Source of the DNA: JBMDXB01 sp048594885
GTDB lineage: Bacteria > Acidobacteriota > Vicinamibacteria > Vicinamibacterales > 2-12-FULL-66-21
Direction: 5' to 3'
DNA length: 64,000 bases
NCBI GenBank assembly: GCA_048594885.1
Contig: JBMDXB010000029.1
Span: 1 to 64,000 of the forward strand
The position numbers and the translations under genes were made by a program. Of the stretch, positions 49,187 through 59,395 are shown in pieces. Every line of letters starts with the position of its first letter. Position 1 is the first letter of the stretch. The notes below the pieces were generated by a model. It saw only the letters and a program-made list of their open reading frames with translations. It had not been told where the DNA came from and searched no databases.

Positions 49187-51892
49187 TTATTCCGTCCGCA
49201 GCGCCGTCATCGGCTCGACACGGGCCGCACGCCACGCCGGCACGATGCAGGCGATGAAGGCGGCGGCCGCGAGCACTGCAGGCACGGCAACGAAGGTGAC
49301 ATGGTCGTACGGATCGGTGCGGTAAAGCAACGACGCGGCGATCCGGCTGAATCCAAGCGACGCCATGAGCCCGGCGGCAAGCCCAATGGCGACCAGCCGC
49401 CCGCCTTGCGCGAGGACCAACCGGACGACCACGTGCCGCGCCGCGCCGAGCGCGATGCGGACGGCAATCTCGCGCCGCCGCTGACGAACGCCGAATGCGA
49501 GCAACCCGTAGAGGCCGACGGACGCGAGCAGCAGCGCCATTGCCGCGAACGTGCTGACGAGCAGCGTACCGACCCGCTGCGGCGTCACGACTTCACTGAC
49601 GCGATCGTCCATCGTCGCGATGCTCTCGACGGCGAGATCGGGATCGAGCCTCGCGATCTCCGAGCGGACGAGCGGCGCGAGCGCGCGTGGATCGCTGTCG
49701 GCCAGGATCGCCGCCTGCACGTCGCGTCCGAACTGGTTGGCCGCGCCGTTCAGGAAGAAGTCGGGCAACTGGCGGAACGGCTCGTACGCGTGCACTCGCG
49801 GCTCCACTCCAATCGGGCCGTCGGCGACGTTCGCGACGACGCCCACCACCGTCAGCCACGGAGCGGCGCTCGCCGCGCCGCCCCACTTGAGCCGCTTGCC
49901 GACGGGATCCTGTCCCGGCCAGACGAGCGCCGCCAGCTTCTCGTTGACGACGACGACCGCTCGGGCCTGCCGGTGCTCGTCGGTCTCAAAGAACCGGCCT
50001 CGCGTGAGGCGCATGCCGAGTGTTTCGAAATACGGCCCGTGGACCCACGTCAGCGTCGCGGTCGGCGACGTGCCATCCGGTAGCGCGACGCCCTCCGGCG
50101 TGAACGCTCGAACGTCGTAGTTCGCAAGCGGAAGATCGGTCGCGAGTGCGACAGCGCGCACGCCAGGGAGCGCCTCGAGGCTGCGCGACAGCGTGTCGTG
50201 GAACGTCCGCACGCTCGACGCAGTCGTATAGAACGTCCGTGGCAGCGTCATCGACGCCGTCAGCACGCGAGCCGGGCGGAACCCGGCGTCCGACGCGATC
50301 AATCGCGAGAAGCTTCTGATGAACAGGCCGGCGCCGACGAGCAGCATGCACGCGAGGCCCACGGTGACGACGACGAAGCCGCGCTGCACACGCAGGCGCC
50401 GCAATCCTGACGTCGCTCTGGATGTGTCGTCGCGCAACGAATGCTCCGGATCGCGGCGGTCGAGCGTGACGAGCGGCGCCAGCGCGAAGGCGCAGGTCGT
50501 CACGACGCACAGGGTGGCGGTAAACGCGAGCACTCGCAGATCGATCGCCAGCTCCTGGACGCCCGGCAGGACACTGGTGAGCGCCGCCGGAACGGCGCGG
50601 ATCGCGGTGTAGCCAATCGCGATTCCGGCGAGGCCGCCGGCCAGCGACAGCAGCGACGCTTCGCAGAAGAGCAGTCGAACCAGCTGCGCGCGCCCGGCGC
50701 CGAGCGCGGTGCGGACGGCGAACTCCCGCGTCCGGCACGCGGCGCGGCTCAGGACGAGATTGGCGACGTTCGCGCACGCGACTAGGAGCACGAGTCCGAC
50801 CGCCGCGAGCAGCAGGAACAGCGGCGATTCGAACCGGCCCGAGATCGATTGCCGCAGCGGCTCCGCGAACAGTTGCGGCGTGAACCCCGCGTTCCGGACC
50901 GCTGCGGGGTATTCACTCGCGATGCGGCGTGCGAGCAGGTCGAGCTCCGCACGCGCGGCATCCAGTGACGTTCCCGCTTTCAGGCGCGCGACGACGCTGT
51001 TGGCGTGCTGGCTGCCACGTTCGAGCCGCTCGCGCGGGGTGAACGCCATCGGCACCCACACGTCCGCCGGCGTGGCGTTGAACTGCGGGCCGCGCTTCGG
51101 GAACGAGAACCCCGCCGGCATGACGCCGACGATCGTGTAGGGCTGGCGATCGAGCTGGATGCGGCGGCCGAGCACCGCCGGATCCGCTGCGAATCGCCGC
51201 TGCCAGACGCCCCGGCTCAGAATCGCGACGTTCGTTCCCGGCCGATCGTCCTCTGCCGTGAACGTGCGGCCGATGCGGGCTGCCACGCCAAGCGTCGGAA
51301 AGAGATCCGCTGTTACGCGGGCGCCCGTGATTCGCTCCGGCGTGCCGTCTCCGGAGAGTTCGAAGGGCACGTTGCGGTAGGCGCCGACGGATTCGAAGGA
51401 CTGCTGCTCCCGCTGCAAATCCCCGAAGTCGAGCGCCGAGAACGGCACCCGATCGATGCGCGCCTGCGGGAAGCCTTCCTGCAGCGACACAAGTCGACCG
51501 GCATCGGCGTAGCCGAGCGGCCGGATCAGCACCGCGTTGACGACACTGAAGAACGCGGTGTTGGCGCCGATGCCGAGGGCGAGCGTGAGCACGACGACGG
51601 TGGTGAAGCCGGGGCTGGCGCGCAGGGTCCGCGCGGCGTAGCGATAGTCCTGGAAGAGACGCGTCAATCGCGGGGCGAGCGTCCACGCCTCGCGCAGATC
51701 CTCGCGGGTCCGCACCGGGCTGCCGAATCGGTGTCTCGCGTCGCGGCGTGGGTCGTGCCTTCCGGCGGACCGAAGCTGCTCCTCGCGCGTGGCGAGGTGA
51801 AAGGCGAGCTCATCGTCGAAGTCGGTCTCGAGCTGCCGGCGCCGCAGGAGCGCCCGCACGCGGAGCCGCACGCTGCTCAGCCACTCGCTCAC
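49187..51892 (-). CDS. FtsX/MacB-type permease of the duplicated orphan permease family
   Basis: A 901-residue membrane protein with two FtsX-like permease halves: an N-terminal cytoplasmic helix region (about 1-75), TM near 100-125 (TVVVLTLALGIGANTAFFSVVNA), a periplasmic MacB-like domain (about 130-370), TMs near 380-490, a second periplasmic domain (about 535-760) and three C-terminal TMs, ending MTALRTE. No ATPase is adjacent, which is typical of this group, expanded in Acidobacteria. Role unknown, probably export or mechanotransmission. It is preceded 13 bases upstream by padR, the standard arrangement. Confidence 0.9.
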   Translation of the reverse strand: MSEWLSSVRLRVRALLRRRQLETDFDDELAFHLATREEQLRSAGRHDPRRDARHRFGSPVRTREDLREAWTLAPRLTRLFQDYRYAARTLRASPGFTTVVVLTLALGIGANTAFFSVVNAVLIRPLGYADAGRLVSLQEGFPQARIDRVPFSALDFGDLQREQQSFESVGAYRNVPFELSGDGTPERITGARVTADLFPTLGVAARIGRTFTAEDDRPGTNVAILSRGVWQRRFAADPAVLGRRIQLDRQPYTIVGVMPAGFSFPKRGPQFNATPADVWVPMAFTPRERLERGSQHANSVVARLKAGTSLDAARAELDLLARRIASEYPAAVRNAGFTPQLFAEPLRQSISGRFESPLFLLLAAVGLVLLVACANVANLVLSRAACRTREFAVRTALGAGRAQLVRLLFCEASLLSLAGGLAGIAIGYTAIRAVPAALTSVLPGVQELAIDLRVLAFTATLCVVTTCAFALAPLVTLDRRDPEHSLRDDTSRATSGLRRLRVQRGFVVVTVGLACMLLVGAGLFIRSFSRLIASDAGFRPARVLTASMTLPRTFYTTASSVRTFHDTLSRSLEALPGVRAVALATDLPLANYDVRAFTPEGVALPDGTSPTATLTWVHGPYFETLGMRLTRGRFFETDEHRQARAVVVVNEKLAALVWPGQDPVGKRLKWGGAASAAPWLTVVGVVANVADGPIGVEPRVHAYEPFRQLPDFFLNGAANQFGRDVQAAILADSDPRALAPLVRSEIARLDPDLAVESIATMDDRVSEVVTPQRVGTLLVSTFAAMALLLASVGLYGLLAFGVRQRRREIAVRIALGAARHVVVRLVLAQGGRLVAIGLAAGLMASLGFSRIAASLLYRTDPYDHVTFVAVPAVLAAAAFIACIVPAWRAARVEPMTALRTE

Positions 51893-51905
51893 GACTCTCC
51901 TCCTT

Positions 51906-52247
51906 CTACGTCGCTTCGAGGACGCGGTTGATCGCCGTGCTCGTCCGCCGCCAGGAGTCGGTGATGTCCTTCAGGCGTTTCCGCCCGTTCGCGGTGAGGC
52001 GGTAGTACTTCGCGCGCCGGTTGTTCTCGGAGACGTCCCACTCCGATGTCAACAGGCCGCGAAGCTCCAGCCGATGGAGGGCGGGGTAGAGCGCACCTTC
52101 TTCGATCGACAGCGCGTCGGCCGACGCCGCGTGGATCCACTGTGCGATCTCGTAGCCGTGCTTCTCGCCCGACGCCAGCGTCCGGAGGATCAGCAGTTCG
52201 AGCGTCCCCTGCAGAATGTCCGCCGGCTTGCCGTCGCGTTCTCCCAT
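51906..52247 (-). CDS. PadR-family transcriptional regulator
   Basis: A 113-residue winged-helix repressor: DILQGTLELLILRTLASGEKHGYEI (starting near 9) and the wing ALYPALHRLELRGLL, with RAKYYRLTANGRKRL. It probably controls itself and the permease gene that follows. The ATG at 52247 has AAGGA upstream, and an inverted repeat CCTTAGGG-N10-CCCTAAGG overlaps the promoter and ribosome binding site, a plausible operator. Confidence 0.9.
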   Translation of the reverse strand: MGERDGKPADILQGTLELLILRTLASGEKHGYEIAQWIHAASADALSIEEGALYPALHRLELRGLLTSEWDVSENNRRAKYYRLTANGRKRLKDITDSWRRTSTAINRVLEAT

Positions 52248-52252
52248 AACGT

Positions 52253-52278
52253 CCTTAGGGAAGAAGTCTCCCCTAAGG
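52253..52278. promoter_or_regulatory. inverted repeat upstream of padR
   Basis: CCTTAGGG (52253-52260) and CCCTAAGG (52271-52278), 8-bp arms separated by 10 bases, ending 6 bases before the padR ATG on the minus strand. Position suggests a PadR autoregulatory operator. Confidence 0.55.
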
Positions 52279-52332
52279 GCGCTATGGAAGTCAAGAGGGC
52301 CGATGCGATCGAGCTCGGCGGTGATCAGGCGA

Positions 52333-52938
52333 TTACTTCATCAGCGTGATGTTGTCGACGCCCATCGGGTTGTTGCAGCAGGGCGCGGCGACGTTCGTCA
52401 GCGTGATCCGCAGCGTGTCGATCACTGCCGCGGGATCGCGGCTGGTCACGGTGCGGAACTGGCCGAATGTGTTCGCCACGGTGCCGGCGAGGGTGAAGAC
52501 TGCCGCCGAGCCGCGCAGGCCGGTAATCGTGTAGGGGATCGGCGTCGTACTCGAGTAGACGTCCACAGCGGTGAACTTGAACGTGGCTCCGCCTCCGGTC
52601 ACCTGGATCTCGCCGGTCGCTGTGGTGCCGCCGGGCGTCTGGAAAATGACCGACGGACGCGGGTTGCCGTAATTCGCAAACGCCTGCCAGCTCGCCGCCG
52701 TCGTCGTCACGGTGAAACCGAGCTCGCTGTAGCTGGTGACGCTCGCGCGATCGGCGCTCAAGCCGCTGAACGTGATGGGACCGCTCTGCAATTCGGCCTG
52801 AGGCGTACTCGTCGTCGGCGCGGTTGCCGCCGGAGCCGATGCTGGTGCCGGTGAAGGCGCGGTGGTCTGGCCGCCGGTGCACGCCATCGCGACAGGCAGC
52901 CACGCGGAAGCCATCAGGAATAGAGCAGCGTGCCGCAT
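52333..52938 (-). CDS. exported lipoprotein of unknown function
   Basis: A 201-residue lipoprotein: signal peptide with lipobox VAMAC (Cys near 20), a Pro/Ala/Thr-rich linker (about 25-48), and a beta-rich domain with GLSADRASVTSYSELGF, FTAVDVYSSTTPIPYTITGLRG and a C-terminal PCCNNPMGVDNITL. This resembles secreted beta-sandwich proteins with a terminal calcium- or carbohydrate-binding look, but no family can be named. ATG 52938 has GAGGTG upstream; readings extending to 53610 run into the neighbouring kinase on the other strand. Confidence 0.72.
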   Translation of the reverse strand: MRHAALFLMASAWLPVAMACTGGQTTAPSPAPASAPAATAPTTSTPQAELQSGPITFSGLSADRASVTSYSELGFTVTTTAASWQAFANYGNPRPSVIFQTPGGTTATGEIQVTGGGATFKFTAVDVYSSTTPIPYTITGLRGSAAVFTLAGTVANTFGQFRTVTSRDPAAVIDTLRITLTNVAAPCCNNPMGVDNITLMK

Positions 52939-53134
52939 GAACACCTCTTCAACGTCGGAGTGTACACCCGATCGCGCGTCGTTCCCGGGAGCCACAGCTT
53001 CTGCGGGAATCCGACAGAGAAGTCCGGGATCCCGCAAGATCCGCGGCGCTCCAGCGACGCGATCCCGCCTAACTGCACCGTAAACGCGGGTTACGTGCCG
53101 CGCGGCGGGCGGAATACCGCTTGCGAGAACACCC

Positions 53135-54790
53135 ATGCGGATGGACGGCCGCTCGCAGCCTCGCCGCGTCGCATGGAACCGCCTGAGCACCAGGCTGACG
53201 GCCGTGATCACCATTGCGACGGCCATCGGCGCCGTCGCCTTCCTGCTGCTGGTCCTCAGCGCGCAACGCGCGCTGCTGATGGAGGAGACGAACCGCAGCG
53301 GCGCGTTCTTGAGCGACACGCTCGTCAACAGCCTGCAGCGCCACATGCTGCGCAACGAGCGCGCCGAGCTCATCGAGTCGCTGCAGGCGGTCGCGTCCCA
53401 GCCGCTGATGACCGAGCTGCGGCTGTTCGATTCGAGAGGGAAGAACCACTTCTCGATGAACCCCCAGGAGATCGGCCGCATCGCGCAGAAGACGGAGCGG
53501 ACCTGCGCGGCGTGCCACGACTCGACGCTCGTGCCCCCGTCGCTCGACGTCGAGGATCGCAGCCGTGTCGTCGACACGGGCGGCGGCCAGCGGATTCTCG
53601 CGACCGTCACGCCGATCTACAACCGGCCGGCCTGCTCGAGCGCCGCCTGCCACGCGCATCCGGCGAGCCAGCGCGTGCTCGGCATCCTCGAGGTCGGCGT
53701 GTCGCTGTCGCACGTTGATGCGACGCTGGCGACGCTGCAGCGCCGCACGGCGGCCGTCGCGCTCGTCATCATTCTCGGTCTCGCCGTGACGTCCATCCTC
53801 GTGACGCAGCGGACGGTCGTCCGTCCCGTGTCGAAGCTGCTCGACGGTGTGCAGCGCGTCGCGACCGGCGATCTGAAGGAGCCGGTACCGGTCAGCGGCT
53901 CCGGCGAGATCGCGGAGCTCGCGCACGCGTTCAACGACATGGAGGCGGCGCTGCTCGAGATCCGCCGCCAGCGGCTCGCGCTCCTCGGCAGCCTCGAGGA
54001 ACAGGTCCGCCAGCGCACCGCGGCGCTCGAGAACGCGCAGGCGCGGATGGTGCAGGCGGAAAAGCTCTCGTCGCTCGGCCGGTTGGCCGCGTCGATCGCG
54101 CACGAGATCAACAACCCGCTGACGGGCATCCTGACCTACGCGAAGCTGATCATCCACACGCTGGAGCAGCAGGGGCCCGACGATCCCGCGCGCGCGAAGA
54201 CGATCTCGCAGTTGAAGCTGGTCGAGCGCGAGACGCAGCGCTGCACCGCGATCGTCCGCAACCTGTTGGACTTCGCGCGCGAGCGGCCGCTGAAGCTGGC
54301 GGACGTCGACGTCAACGCGGCGATCAACGAGGCGCTGTTCCTGATCCACAACCAGGTGGCGCTGCAGAACATTCAACTGGAGCAGAACCTGGGGGGAATT
54401 CCGCCGATGCGCGGGGACTTCGGCCAGATCCGCCAGGCGCTCGTCAACGTGCTGATGAACGCGTGCGACGCGCTCGGCCACGGCGGCGTGCTGCGCGTCA
54501 GCACGGCGCTCGAGGATGCCGAGTACATCCTCGTCACGGTCGAGGACACCGGGCCGGGGATCGCGCAGGAGCATCTCGCGAAGGTGGTCGATCCGTTCTT
54601 CACGACGAAGGAAAAGGGGACGGGCCTCGGCCTCTCGGTCGTGTACGGCATCGTGCAGCGGCACGGCGGCACGCTGCAGATCGATAGCCAGGTCGGCGTG
54701 GGGACGACGGTGCGGATCAGGCTGCACACGCGCGGTGCGGAGACGTCGGCGCCGCACGTCGAGGCGCCGGCGCAGGTGTTCGCCGGATGA
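53135..54790 (+). CDS. sensor histidine kinase with two c-type haem motifs
   Basis: A 551-residue membrane kinase. TM1 (about 20-42) and TM2 (about 205-227) enclose an extracytoplasmic sensor region holding CAACH (Cys124-His128, CX2CH) and CSSAACH (Cys167-His173, CX4CH), both usable for covalent haem attachment. HAMP follows, then a HisKA helix with phospho-His about 322 (ASIAHEINNPLTG) and an ATPase domain (EDTGPGIAQEHLAKVVDPFFTTKEKGTGLGL). It is probably a redox or gas sensor. The stop overlaps the archaemetzincin start, and the NtrC-type regulator comes next, so it should be the partner kinase. A weak sigma-54-like GG-N10-GC (53111-53124) precedes it. Confidence 0.88.
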   Translation: MRMDGRSQPRRVAWNRLSTRLTAVITIATAIGAVAFLLLVLSAQRALLMEETNRSGAFLSDTLVNSLQRHMLRNERAELIESLQAVASQPLMTELRLFDSRGKNHFSMNPQEIGRIAQKTERTCAACHDSTLVPPSLDVEDRSRVVDTGGGQRILATVTPIYNRPACSSAACHAHPASQRVLGILEVGVSLSHVDATLATLQRRTAAVALVIILGLAVTSILVTQRTVVRPVSKLLDGVQRVATGDLKEPVPVSGSGEIAELAHAFNDMEAALLEIRRQRLALLGSLEEQVRQRTAALENAQARMVQAEKLSSLGRLAASIAHEINNPLTGILTYAKLIIHTLEQQGPDDPARAKTISQLKLVERETQRCTAIVRNLLDFARERPLKLADVDVNAAINEALFLIHNQVALQNIQLEQNLGGIPPMRGDFGQIRQALVNVLMNACDALGHGGVLRVSTALEDAEYILVTVEDTGPGIAQEHLAKVVDPFFTTKEKGTGLGLSVVYGIVQRHGGTLQIDSQVGVGTTVRIRLHTRGAETSAPHVEAPAQVFAG

Positions 54791-55312
54791 TCTATGTCAC
54801 GTGGATTGGGTCCGCTCAAGAACCGTCCACGATGGTCCGTGAGGTGGTGGCGCACGTCGGGCGCGAGTTCGGCCAGCCCTCCGCGGCCTGGCGCGCCGAC
54901 GGGCGGCCGGACGGCGCGTTCGATGCGCGACGCCAGCAGCACTCATCGCGGGTGATGCTGACGTGGCTCGTCGAGCGCGTGCCGCGACCCGGGACGAAGA
55001 TGCTCGGCATCACGGATGTCGATCTCTTCATCCCGGTGCTGACGTTCGTGTTCGGCGAGGCGCAGCTTGGCGGATGTGCCGCGGTCGTCTCGATGGAGCG
55101 CCTGCGCCACGCCGCCGCGCCCGCGCTGCTGCGCGCGCGGCTGCTGAAGGAGGCGGTGCACGAGATCGGCCACACGTTCGGCCTCGTGCACTGCGCCGGG
55201 TCCACGTGTGTGATGGCGCGGTCGCCGTCGGTGGCGGCGGTCGACGCCAAGCTCGATCGCCTCTGTGGCGACTGCCGCATCCGGCTTCGTGAATTGATGA
55301 AGGAACAGGCTC

Positions 55313-56659
<1,347 letters not shown>

Positions 56660-56797
56660 TCGCTGTTGAAGATCGCAACTTCCCGCTGAACATCTCAACA
56701 CCCTGCGCGGCGCCGATCGTCACACGGCGCCGCGCGCTCCGCGCGTAAGTCCTTCCATTACAACGTTATCGCGATCGCGCGTCGATCGATCGGCGCG
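56660..56797 (+). promoter_or_regulatory. regulatory region with palindromes upstream of the sigma-54 promoter
   Basis: It contains GTTG-N7-CAAC (about 56665-56679, some 150 bases before the predicted start), repeated GGCGCC, and the perfect palindromes CGCGATCGCG (56770-56779) and CGATCGATCG (56783-56792) just upstream of the -24 element. One or more could bind the NtrC-type activator; none matches a known consensus. Confidence 0.4.
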
Positions 56798-56813
56798 TGG
56801 CGCGTCCTTTGCC
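56798..56813 (+). promoter_or_regulatory. sigma-54 promoter (-24/-12)
   Basis: TGGCGCGTCCTTTGCC matches the consensus closely, with GG (56799-56800), exactly 10 bases, then GC (56811-56812) preceded by TTT. Predicted start about 56824. It is preceded by an NtrC-type activator gene and followed by the operon at 56911-60919. Confidence 0.78.
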
Positions 56814-56910
56814 ATTACGAGAGGCAAAGGTGCACGAAGCCGCCCCGCATCGCAGGCGCACTGAAGCGCCGGCGGCCCGAGCAAGGCGCACTGAGTAAAG
56901 AGGAACGGAC

Positions 56911-57162
56911 ATGGCCTGCCCGCATTTGAAGGAAGTCGTGATGCTGTTCTGCGACGCCTATCCGGTGAAGAAGATGCTCCCACTGGATCGCATCGCGACC
57001 GCCGAGCCGTGTCTCGGCGAGTACGGCGTGTGCCCGCTGTTTCGCGAGGCGATGGCGCGCCTCAACGCAACGGTGGCGGCGACGGCGCCTGACGCCGCGG
57101 AGGACACGGAGGCACAGGGCCATCCGGGCCGACGCGGGAACCGGACGGAGGTGCGGCGATGA
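56911..57162 (+). CDS. small four-cysteine protein, first gene of the sigma-54 operon
   Basis: An 83-residue soluble protein, unrecognised. The first half is Cys-rich and well conserved in appearance: MACPHLKEVVMLFCDAYPV, then AEPCLGEYGVCPLF, giving Cys3, Cys14, Cys34 and Cys41, a plausible Zn or Fe-S site. The second half is low-complexity Ala/Glu/Gly/Arg. The ATG has AAAGAGGAA upstream. The stop overlaps the next start (ATGA). As first gene of the operon it may be a regulatory or assembly factor for the electron-transfer proteins. Confidence 0.72.
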   Translation: MACPHLKEVVMLFCDAYPVKKMLPLDRIATAEPCLGEYGVCPLFREAMARLNATVAATAPDAAEDTEAQGHPGRRGNRTEVRR

Positions 57163-57251
57163 TCCTCGCAATCCCACTCTCATCACTCTTCTTGCTGGTG
57201 ATTGGCCTGGCGGCGTTCTGCGCGGATCGCCCGGCGCGCACCCGCGCGTGA
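57159..57251 (+). CDS. 30-residue single-span membrane protein
   Basis: A very short gene: ATG 57159 (overlapping the previous TGA) to TGA 57251. Residues 2-22 are hydrophobic (ILAIPLSSLFLLVIGLAAFC), followed by an Arg-rich cytoplasmic tail (ADRPARTRA). The overlap with the upstream gene, the strong ribosome binding site of the next gene after it and the uniform transmembrane composition support it. Small single-span subunits are common in membrane redox complexes, so it may be a minor subunit here. Confidence 0.6.
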   Translation: MILAIPLSSLFLLVIGLAAFCADRPARTRA

Positions 57252-57267
57252 CGGAGCAGGAGGTCCC

Positions 57268-58164
57268 ATGAAGCTCACGCGACGCACCTTCTTCAAGGTC
57301 AGCGCGGTCGGCGCCGCCACGGCGGTCACGGGCGGACGTGCGGAAGCATCGTCGCTCACCACGTCCGCCTCGGCGCCGGCCGTGCTCGTCGATACGACGA
57401 AGTGCATCGGCTGCCGGAGCTGCGAGGCGGCGTGCGCAGCCGCCAACGAGCTGCCCGAGCCGGCGATGCTCGGCGACGAGCAGATCTTTGCCGCCAGGCG
57501 CGAGACGAGCACGGCGTCGTTCACGGTTGTGAATCGCTACAACGTGACCGGCGCGCGCGAGCCGCAGCGGTTCATCAAGACGCAGTGCATGCACTGCGTC
57601 GACCCGGCCTGTGCGTCGGTCTGCCCGACGCGCGCGCTCGAGAAGACGGCGGCCGGTCCCGTCACCTACAACGGCGATCGGTGCCTCGGCTGCCGCTACT
57701 GCATGCTGTCGTGCCCGTTCGACGTGCCGAAGTACGAGTTCGACAAGCCGTCGCCGTTCGTGAAGAAGTGCACGTTCTGCGCGAAGCGGCAGGCGGAAGG
57801 CCTCGGCCCCGCGTGCGCGGAAGCGTGCCCGACCGGCGCGCTCACATTCGGAAAGCGCGACGCGCTCCTCGAGGAGGCGCGGATGCGGATCTACCAGCAG
57901 CCCGATCAGTACGTGCACCACATCTACGGCGAGCACGAAGCCGGCGGCACGAGCTGGCTGTACATCTCCGACGCGCCGCTCGATCAGCTCGGACTGAAGA
58001 CGGGTCTCGACCTCGAACCGTACCCGTCCAACGCGCAAACGGCGCTTGCGGCGGTGCCGATGGTGATGACGCTGTGGCCGCCACTGCTGATGGGCCTCTA
58101 TGCGCTGCGTGCGAGGAACGGCCACGACGAGAACGAGCCCGCACAGGAGTCCAGCCATGACTGA
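57268..58164 (+). CDS. HybA-like polyferredoxin with Tat signal and C-terminal anchor
   Basis: A 298-residue Fe-S protein. The Tat motif TRRTFFK (residues 4-10) precedes a hydrophobic stretch, so it is exported folded. Four cluster motifs follow: CIGCRSCEAACAAAN, CMHCVDPACASVCP, CLGCRYCMLSCPFDVPKYEF and CTFCAKRQAEGLGPACAEACP, as in HybA/DsrO/NrfC-type electron-transfer subunits. A C-terminal membrane segment (about 260-285) anchors it. The ATG has GCAGGAGG upstream. The stop overlaps the next gene, encoding the membrane partner, by 8 bases. It would pass electrons between the quinone pool and a periplasmic partner. Confidence 0.9.
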   Translation: MKLTRRTFFKVSAVGAATAVTGGRAEASSLTTSASAPAVLVDTTKCIGCRSCEAACAAANELPEPAMLGDEQIFAARRETSTASFTVVNRYNVTGAREPQRFIKTQCMHCVDPACASVCPTRALEKTAAGPVTYNGDRCLGCRYCMLSCPFDVPKYEFDKPSPFVKKCTFCAKRQAEGLGPACAEACPTGALTFGKRDALLEEARMRIYQQPDQYVHHIYGEHEAGGTSWLYISDAPLDQLGLKTGLDLEPYPSNAQTALAAVPMVMTLWPPLLMGLYALRARNGHDENEPAQESSHD

Positions 58165-59377
58165 CGCCGCACGACCGGCTCCGCGACTGAAGGACAAGAT
58201 CCTGATGGGGCTCTCGCTGCGCGACTACCTGCGCAGCCTGCTGACGCCCTGGGACTTCGTCTACGCCGTCATCCTGATCATCGGCATTCCGATCATCGTC
58301 TACCGGTTTGCGAACGGCCTCGCGTCAGCCACGAACCTCACGCAGTCGACGCCGTGGGGGATCTGGATCGGGGTCGACATGCTGAGCGGCATCGCGCTGG
58401 CGGCCGGCGGATTCACCATCGCGTCGGCGGTGTACCTCCTCGGCCTCGAGAAGTACCACCCGATCGTCCGCCCGGCGGTGCTCACGGGATTCCTGGGATA
58501 TCTGTTCGCCGTCATCGGCCTGCTGTGCGATCTGGGCCGGCCGTGGAATCTGCCCGTGCCGATCTTCCTGTCGCACGGCACCAGGTCGGTCATGTTCGAG
58601 GTCGCCTGGTGCGTCTTCCTCTACTCGACGGTGCTGTTCCTCGAGTTCACGCCGTCGCTGTTCGAGTGGCTCGGATGGTCGCGCGCGCGGCGCGTGATGC
58701 TGAAGGCGACGATCGCGCTCACGGTGATGGGCGTCGTGCTCTCGACGCTGCACCAGTCCTCGCTCGGCGCGCTGTTCCTGATGGCCAAGACGAAGCTGCA
58801 TCCGCTCTGGTACTCGTCCTATATCCCGCTCTACTTCTTCGTCTCCGCGGTGATTGCCGGCCTCAGCATGGTCATCGTCGAAAGCTCGCTGTCGCACCGG
58901 CTGTTCGGCAGCCAGAACGATCCGTCGCCGCACGTGGATCTCGACGACCTGACGATCGGCCTCTCGCGCGCGGCGGCGATCCTGCTGTTCGCCTATTTCT
59001 TCATCCGGCTGCAGGGGCTCGTCGAGTCGCACGCGTGGGATCTGCTCAGGACGCCCTACGGCGGCTGGTACCTGTTCGAAATCGTCGGCTTCATCCTCGT
59101 GCCGTCGCTGCTCTATGCGCACGGCGCGCGCACCGGCAGGGTGACGCTGCTGCGCGTCACCGCCGCATGGACCGTCCTCGGTGTCGTCGTCAACCGGCTG
59201 AACGTGTCGGTCATCGCGATGAACTGGACGGTGTCGCCGCACTACGTTCCGAGCTGGATGGAGGTGATGACGACCGTGACGGTCATCACGGCGGGCATCA
59301 TCACGTTCCGCTGGATCGTGAACCGCATGCCGGTGCTCCGCGAGGAGCCGCGGTACGCGCTGAGCCGTCAGGCGTGA
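58157..59377 (+). CDS. HybB/NrfD-family quinone-interacting membrane subunit
   Basis: A 406-residue integral membrane protein with about ten membrane spans (first LTPWDFVYAVILIIGIPIIV near 30; last TVTVITAGIITFRWIVN near 380). Family marks include WGIWIGVDMLSGIALAAGGF, LGRPWNLP, STLHQSSLGALFLM and YFFIRLQGLVES. HybB-type proteins exchange electrons with quinones and work with a HybA-type ferredoxin, here the overlapping upstream gene. The ATG at 58157 gives a short soluble N-terminus; longer readings lie in the upstream gene. No hydrogenase genes are in view, so the donor or acceptor is unknown. Confidence 0.92.
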   Translation: MTDAARPAPRLKDKILMGLSLRDYLRSLLTPWDFVYAVILIIGIPIIVYRFANGLASATNLTQSTPWGIWIGVDMLSGIALAAGGFTIASAVYLLGLEKYHPIVRPAVLTGFLGYLFAVIGLLCDLGRPWNLPVPIFLSHGTRSVMFEVAWCVFLYSTVLFLEFTPSLFEWLGWSRARRVMLKATIALTVMGVVLSTLHQSSLGALFLMAKTKLHPLWYSSYIPLYFFVSAVIAGLSMVIVESSLSHRLFGSQNDPSPHVDLDDLTIGLSRAAAILLFAYFFIRLQGLVESHAWDLLRTPYGGWYLFEIVGFILVPSLLYAHGARTGRVTLLRVTAAWTVLGVVVNRLNVSVIAMNWTVSPHYVPSWMEVMTTVTVITAGIITFRWIVNRMPVLREEPRYALSRQA

Positions 59378-59395
59378 TCGAGCGTGGAGAGTGCC

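Noticed and set aside
53111..53124. Sigma-54 promoter before the haem-motif kinase (GG-N10-GC)
   Set aside because: Spacing and TTGC fit, but the -24 is poor (GGAAT) and the start would fall on the ATG; noted only as weak in the gene entry.
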